A DNA stretch of 10,714 nt from Chloroflexota bacterium (GTDB lineage Bacteria > Chloroflexota > Dehalococcoidia > Dehalococcoidales > JAUYDJ01): the NCBI GenBank assembly GCA_030690025.1, contig JAUYDJ010000097.1, positions 1-10,714 of the forward strand. Direction: 5' to 3'. Below the pieces are notes generated by a model, which was not told where the DNA came from, ran no database searches, and saw nothing but the letters and a program-made list of their open reading frames with translations. Shown in pieces: positions 8,009 through 10,714 of this stretch (position 1 is its first letter; each line of letters opens with the position of its first letter). The translations under genes and the position numbers were made by a program.

Positions 8009-8038
8009 TGCCCCCTGTCCTTCTTAAGGAAGGGGGCA
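8009..8038 (-). terminator. GC-rich stem-loop downstream of rpsR, possible terminator
   Basis: TGCCCCCTgTCCTT (8009-8022) pairs with AAGGAAGGGGGCA (8026-8038), with one bulged G and a 3-base loop. It sits 24 bases beyond the rpsR stop, where a terminator of the rpsF operon is expected, but no T-run follows on either strand. Its CCCCCTTCC-type arms resemble the stem at 4328-4354, so it may belong to the same repeat family. Confidence 0.4.
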
Positions 8039-8061
8039 ATAGTTGATGCGGCAAACTCTGT

Positions 8062-8376
8062 CTACGACGGTTCCGCTACCCCAATGCTCCCTGCCTTCTG
8101 GATATGAGCGGCTACACAGGGCAGCAGGGCCAGTTGCCGGGCCCTTTTGATAGCTATGGCCAGGGCACGCTGGTGTCGGGCACAGGTACCGGTCTTACGG
8201 CGCGGCTCAATCTTGCCTCTATTCGATATATAGCGGCGCAGCTTGGCCCCATCCTTGTAATCGATTACCTGCGCCTTGTCCACGCAGAAAGAACAGACCT
8301 TGCGCCTGGGCACATACCTTGGCTTGGTGCCCTCTTTACTTCGCATCCTACTAGGCTCTTGCCTGTCATATGGCAA
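8062..8376 (-). CDS. rpsR: 30S ribosomal protein S18
   Basis: Small-subunit ribosomal protein that pairs with S6 on the 16S rRNA platform. The core is clear: KVCSFC at 26-31, then [19 protein letters not shown] and [24 protein letters not shown]. At 104 residues it is longer than the usual 70-80, with about 15 extra residues before the core and a C-terminal tail ending [12 protein letters not shown]. Cys28-x2-Cys31 and Cys65-x2-His68 could form a zinc site, as in Cys-containing S18 variants. The start is TTG at 8376, chosen because AGGAGG at 8385-8390 stands eight bases upstream; the in-frame ATG at 8346 has no properly spaced site. Last gene of the rpsF-ssb-rpsR operon. Confidence 0.94.
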   Translation of the reverse strand: MPYDRQEPSRMRSKEGTKPRYVPRRKVCSFCVDKAQVIDYKDGAKLRRYISNRGKIEPRRKTGTCARHQRALAIAIKRARQLALLPCVAAHIQKAGSIGVAEPS

Positions 8377-8413
8377 ACCTCTTACCTCCTATCTAGAACT
8401 GTAGAATACTATA

Positions 8414-8830
8414 TTAAAATGGGATGTCGTCCGGTTCCACCTCTTCGCCGGGGGGTGCTTCTTCAGCCTTCTTTTCCTCCCCTGGCAGCGGCGCTACTCC
8501 CTGTCTATCGAGGAACACGACGCGGTTGGCCACTACCTCCGCTCGGGAATGTTTTTGGCCATCCTGGCTTTCCCAGGTCCGGGTGCGCAGTCGGCCTTCC
8601 GCAAAGACGAGCCGGCCCTTGGTCAGAAACTGGTTGCATTGCTCCGCCAGCTTATTCCAGGCCACCACGGTAAACCACTCCGTTTCTTGCTTACGCTCGC
8701 CTTCAGGAGTGGTGTACATCCAGTTGGTGGCCACGCTGAACGAGGTTACCGGATTCCCATTGGGGGCAAAGCGCATTTCGGGTTCACTGCCGAGATTACC
8801 AATAATCATCACCTTGTTCAAACTTGCCAT
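8414..8830 (-). CDS. ssb: Single-stranded DNA-binding protein
   Basis: Binds single-stranded DNA during replication, repair and recombination. The 138 residues hold one OB-fold (SLNKVMIIGNLGSEPEMRF through NRVVFLDR), a short charged linker and the acidic tip DDIPF that docks partner proteins. The linker is short, only about 25 residues. The ATG at 8830 is preferred to the TTG at 8836 because AAGGAG (8840-8845) lies nine bases from the ATG but only three from the TTG. It sits between rpsF and rpsR, a conserved placement in many bacteria. Confidence 0.95.
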   Translation of the reverse strand: MASLNKVMIIGNLGSEPEMRFAPNGNPVTSFSVATNWMYTTPEGERKQETEWFTVVAWNKLAEQCNQFLTKGRLVFAEGRLRTRTWESQDGQKHSRAEVVANRVVFLDRQGVAPLPGEEKKAEEAPPGEEVEPDDIPF

Positions 8831-8888
8831 TGCCAACGACTCCTTTGCGTTCCCCAGACAAGTTTGGGAAACAACACCCCTGCGTCAA

Positions 8889-9221
8889 CTATTCAACTTT
8901 TATCAGCAGATGCCGCAACACTTCCTCAGTAATAAGCAGATTCGCTTTAAATTCCCTGGCGAATTTAGGGTCCATCTTGAAGCGGGCCTGAACATAGAAG
9001 CCCTCCGCAAAATGCTTGATGGGATAGGCCAGCCGCCGTTTACCCCACTGCTGCATCTCAGCCACAACCCCACCCTTACCGGTGACAAACTGGGTGACAT
9101 TATCTATGGCGGCGGTGACTTTTGCTTCCGCCTCGGGGTTTATTATCAACACCAATTCGTAGTCGTGCGCCTGCTTGTCTGCTGCCTTTGCCTCTTTTTC
9201 GGTTACGCTTTCAGATACCAT
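8889..9221 (-). CDS. rpsF: 30S ribosomal protein S6
   Basis: Small-subunit ribosomal protein that binds S18. The 110 residues contain the ferredoxin-like core from HDYELVLIINPEAE, with the conserved WGKRRLAYPIKHFAEGFYV segment and TEEVLRHLLIKVE at the end. About 19 charged residues precede the core. The ATG at 9221 is preferred to the GTG at 9227, because AGGGG lies five bases before the ATG and runs into the GTG. First gene of the rpsF-ssb-rpsR operon; its leader is only about 20-25 bases, so I see no S6:S18 autoregulatory mRNA structure. Confidence 0.94.
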   Translation of the reverse strand: MVSESVTEKEAKAADKQAHDYELVLIINPEAEAKVTAAIDNVTQFVTGKGGVVAEMQQWGKRRLAYPIKHFAEGFYVQARFKMDPKFAREFKANLLITEEVLRHLLIKVE

Positions 9222-9249
9222 GTTCACCCCTAGAAATTTTTATATGTGT

Positions 9250-9279
9250 AGTATACCATACTCATGCAATTACCGACAA
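9250..9279 (-). promoter_or_regulatory. Extended -10 promoter of the rpsF-ssb-rpsR operon
   Basis: Minus strand: TATACT at 9250-9255 preceded by TG and one base (TGGTATACT, extended -10), with TTGTCG at 9274-9279 as a four-of-six -35 at 18 bases' spacing. The start site would be near 9243, about 22 bases before the rpsF ATG. Confidence 0.7.
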
Positions 9280-9317
9280 CACGCAGTCCTGGTGGTTTTT
9301 TTTGCATTTGGTTGCTG

Positions 9318-9357
9318 TGTCATTGCGAGTCCCGACAGGTCGGGACTCGCAATGACA
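9318..9357. repeat. Perfect 18-bp inverted repeat with 4-base loop (GTCATTGCGAG type)
   Basis: TGTCATTGCGAGTCCCGA (9318-9335) and its exact complement (9340-9357) flank CAGG. An outer, imperfect pair extends it: TTTGGTTGCT at 9307-9316 against AGCAACaACCAAA at 9368-9380. There is no T-run, and it lies between divergent rpsF and tRNA-Asp promoters, so it is not placed as a terminator of either. GTCATTGCGAG palindromes recur between genes in several bacterial groups; I take this as a dispersed repeat. Confidence 0.7.
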
Positions 9358-9407
9358 GATTTAAGATAGCAACAACCAAAACCGAAGAGAACCGTCCTGG
9401 TTATCTA

Positions 9408-9437
9408 TTGACAGCCAATATCAACCCCTGATAGACT
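9408..9437 (+). promoter_or_regulatory. Likely promoter of tRNA-Asp
   Basis: TTGACA at 9408-9413 is perfect; TAGACT at 9432-9437 lies 18 bases on and is preceded by TGA, making an extended -10. Transcription would begin near 9444, about 33 bases before the mature tRNA, a normal precursor leader. Confidence 0.6.
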
Positions 9438-9476
9438 TTAAGTCGAGCCATACGTTTATGGCTGTTTCCCCAATCC

Positions 9477-9550
9477 GGCCCCGTGGTGTAGCGGTCTAAC
9501 ATGCCACCCTGTCACGGTGGAGATCGCGGGTTCAAATCCCGCCGGGGTCG
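9477..9550 (+). tRNA. tRNA-Asp (anticodon GTC)
   Basis: 74 bases fold as a full cloverleaf. The acceptor stem GGCCCCG pairs with CGGGGTC (one G-U pair); D stem GTGT/ACAT; anticodon stem CCACC/GGTGG around the loop CTGTCAC, giving GTC; T arm GCGGG-TTCAAAT-CCCGC. The discriminator base is G, as expected for Asp. CCA is not encoded. The sequence after the gene differs in character from the housekeeping block before it. Confidence 0.97.
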
Positions 9551-9564
9551 CTCATTCAACTTTT

Positions 9565-9768
9565 TTGTTGACACTTGGTCTTTACCCTGTCCTTGTAGAT
9601 GTTCCTACCAATACACACTCCAGGATTCCTCGTAATCTTTGGCCCGAACTAGTAAAACGTCATCAAACTGAAAGTCTCCGAAGTCTGGCAAAAGAATACG
9701 GTGTATCTCACGAAGCGGTAAGGCGAGCGCTAAAAACCACAAGTATCTCGTTACATTGTCCCGATTGA
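9565..9768 (+). pseudogene. Fragment with a helix-turn-helix, probably remnant of a mobile-element protein
   Basis: An open frame runs from inside the tRNA to a TGA at 9766-9768. Only its second half looks like protein: from about 9619 it reads SRIPRNLWPELVKRHQ, then TESLRSLAKEYGVSHEAVRR and ALK, a helix-turn-helix of the homeodomain-like/recombinase kind. The ATG in this frame (9517) lies in the tRNA T-arm region, and downstream only TTG codons without a ribosome site are available, so no credible start exists. I read this as a truncated remnant next to tRNA-Asp. It could instead be a very small DNA-binding protein with an unusual start; parent family uncertain. Confidence 0.4.
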
Positions 9769-9793
9769 TAGATTAGTAGCTGCGTTCTTATTT

Positions 9794-10441
9794 TCAATCT
9801 GGGCAAAGTTCACAATGGCCGAGGAAACTCCGTTTTAAAATGAGCTTCTGAAGCGAAAGGGAAATTTCCGATTCTAGTCTCTTGAGTTCGAGCCATATCT
9901 TGATGCTCTGTTGGAGTTCCTGCGGGCGGTTACGAGGGTCACGGAAGTAATCCATCATTCGGTGATTCACTTCTTGACATCTTTCTAGCTGCCTTTTGTC
10001 ATCTGCTGAGGCTATCGTATATCCATCCAACCGAAGCTCATGCCAATCAATTCTTGGTGAGTGGATAGCGTAATCCACCCCCTCAAATCCCTTGTAGCCA
10101 AAAAAGGCGTGTTCACAGGCATCGTTAAAAATGGTACGGGCGAAGTGAGAACTCAAGCCAGGGCTACCATCTGAGTCTGCAATTACCAGACCGGTTTCCT
10201 CCGCTACCTGCTGCCTCAACAAGTGATAGAAGCCTGATAGATTTGATAAGTATTCGCCCGATTTGTCTTTCCACTCCTTGAATAGTGTCCAGAAATCCAA
10301 TTGCTTAGTATGTTGCTTTAAAGAAGCAAATAGACGTTCCTCCTCAATGGAGAGATGGTCTACCTCGGCTTTGCCTCCGCCCACCCTTAGTACCAATTTC
10401 ACCTCATCGCCACGTCGTCCCGACAATACTCTAGTTAACAC
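9794..10441 (-). CDS. Unrecognised protein; 5' part probably interrupted by an in-frame TGA
   Basis: I do not recognise this family. From the first available start, GTG at 10441, it has 215 residues: a charged N-terminal part, an aromatic-rich middle (KQLDFWTLFKEWKDK, FYHLLRQQ), a segment ADSDGSPGLSSHFARTIF followed by FFGYKGFEGVDYAIHSPRID, and a helical charged C terminus (about 174-204) ending GHCELCPD. No signal peptide or membrane segment is seen. The GTG has no good ribosome site, and the frame stays open for another 47 codons upstream, including a DLCNVCEK Cys pair, up to a TGA. This suggests the annotated start is not the original one. Sampled GC is about 43-48%, against about 60% in ileS. 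It converges on the helix-turn-helix fragment 25 bases away. Confidence 0.6.
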   Translation of the reverse strand: MLTRVLSGRRGDEVKLVLRVGGGKAEVDHLSIEEERLFASLKQHTKQLDFWTLFKEWKDKSGEYLSNLSGFYHLLRQQVAEETGLVIADSDGSPGLSSHFARTIFNDACEHAFFGYKGFEGVDYAIHSPRIDWHELRLDGYTIASADDKRQLERCQEVNHRMMDYFRDPRNRPQELQQSIKIWLELKRLESEISLSLQKLILKRSFLGHCELCPD

Positions 10442-10612
10442 CTGAGAAGCCTGCAGATCCTCAATTACTACTCTTTCTGGTTTATCGCTTATTGTCCCAT
10501 TCTGAAGCTTTTCGCAGACGTTGCATAAATCACCGAAGTGCTTCGAAAGTGACTCTTGAACTACCCTAATCCTGAGCTCTTGTCAAATGTTGTGGAAATT
10601 CCTTCCAGCCAT
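10442..10612 (-). other. Upstream extension of the preceding gene, with ATG and one in-frame TGA
   Basis: In the same frame as the 215-residue product, an ATG at 10612 opens MAGRNFHNI, then TGA at 10585-10583, then 47 further sense codons running into the GTG at 10441. The extension reads QELRIRVVQESLSKHFGDLC, then NVCEKLQNGTISDKPERVVI, and so on. Without the TGA the protein would be 272 residues. ATG follows the stop of the upstream gene by eight bases, and GAGGAG lies 12 bases before it. The simplest reading is a nonsense mutation or a base error; a non-standard start inside the extension (CTG, ATT or ATA) is another option. Confidence 0.45.
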
Positions 10613-10620
10613 CTTTTTCG

Positions 10621-10713
10621 TTAGCTCCTCACACCTGCCAGTTCAGCCATCTTTTCTCGCTGGAGAATTCCGTCTTTGAACGTACGTCCCTCCAGTACCA
10701 GTGTCATCAGGGT
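10621..10713 (-). CDS. C-terminal end of an unrecognised protein (5' end outside window)
   Basis: Thirty codons are open from the window edge to a TAA at 10621-10623, reading TLMTLVLEGRTFKDGILQRE and KMAELAGVRS. It is too short to place in a family, and an open run of this length can occur by chance. The close spacing to the next ATG (eight bases) fits a two-gene operon on the minus strand. Confidence 0.4.
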   Translation of the reverse strand, partial: TLMTLVLEGRTFKDGILQREKMAELAGVRS

Positions 10714-10714
10714 A

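Noticed and set aside
7892..8061. Possible replication origin, since rpmH often neighbours dnaA and oriC
   Set aside because: No dnaA is present, and only one weak DnaA-box-like sequence (TTATCCGAA) is seen near 7908; the neighbour is the rpsF operon.
9517..9564. Translation start at the ATG inside tRNA-Asp for the helix-turn-helix frame
   Set aside because: It lies in the structural tRNA and would make the T arm and acceptor stem coding; no ribosome site precedes it.
9556..9571. Terminator of tRNA-Asp formed by TCAAC-T6-GTTGA
   Set aside because: The stem has only five weak base pairs and the T-run is in the loop rather than after the stem.
10583..10585. Selenocysteine or Trp recoding at the in-frame TGA
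   Set aside because: No convincing stem-loop follows the TGA directly, and TGA ends other genes in the window (rpmH), so general recoding is not supported.

Overview
The window is a stretch of chromosome from a GC-rich bacterium, mostly housekeeping genes on the minus strand. The gene content best fits the Chloroflexota, probably a Dehalococcoidia-like lineage. The signs are a YidC of the short, monoderm type without a periplasmic P1 domain, a eukaryotic-like (type 2) isoleucyl-tRNA synthetase, an rpsF-ssb-rpsR operon, and GC-rich palindromic repeats between genes. The phylum assignment is inference from style and gene order; no 16S rRNA or other decisive marker lies in the window.

Layout. 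(1) 2-1009, plus strand: the C-terminal 335 residues of an HtrA-type serine protease with a PDZ domain; its start lies outside the window. (2) 1006-4077, minus: ileS, convergent with htrA, the two stop codons interlocking in one TTAA. (3) 4078-4416: a gene-free gap with a possible ileS promoter and a roughly 125-bp hairpin-rich, MITE-like repeat that includes a terminator-like stem. (4) 4417-7891, minus: an operon rpmH - rnpA - yidD - PQQ-propeller lipoprotein - yidC - jag, read from a consensus sigma-70 promoter at 7916-7945. (5) 8062-9221, minus: rpsF - ssb - rpsR, read from an extended -10 promoter at 9250-9279. (6) 9318-9357: a perfect 18-bp inverted repeat. (7) 9477-9550, plus: tRNA-Asp(GTC) with its own likely promoter. 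(8) 9551 to the end: an AT-richer accessory segment with a broken helix-turn-helix fragment (plus), an unrecognised protein whose 5' part carries an in-frame TGA (minus), and the last 30 codons of another unrecognised gene (minus).

How the genes fit together. The rpmH-jag operon joins ribosome and RNase P components with membrane-protein insertion (YidD, YidC) and the RNA-binding regulator Jag/KhpB. It also carries an unusual passenger, a secreted eight-blade beta-propeller lipoprotein placed directly before yidC. The rpsF operon supplies S6, single-stranded DNA-binding protein and S18. The segment after tRNA-Asp looks acquired: composition changes, gene fragments appear, and a tRNA 3' end is a common integration site.

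The most notable items are the swapped class-I signature (GIHH instead of HIGH) in IleRS, the propeller lipoprotein inside the insertase operon, and the TGA-interrupted gene at the right edge. I found no CRISPR array, intact transposase or recognisable defence system. A wholly new system is not demonstrable here; the right edge is the best place to look, with more flanking sequence.
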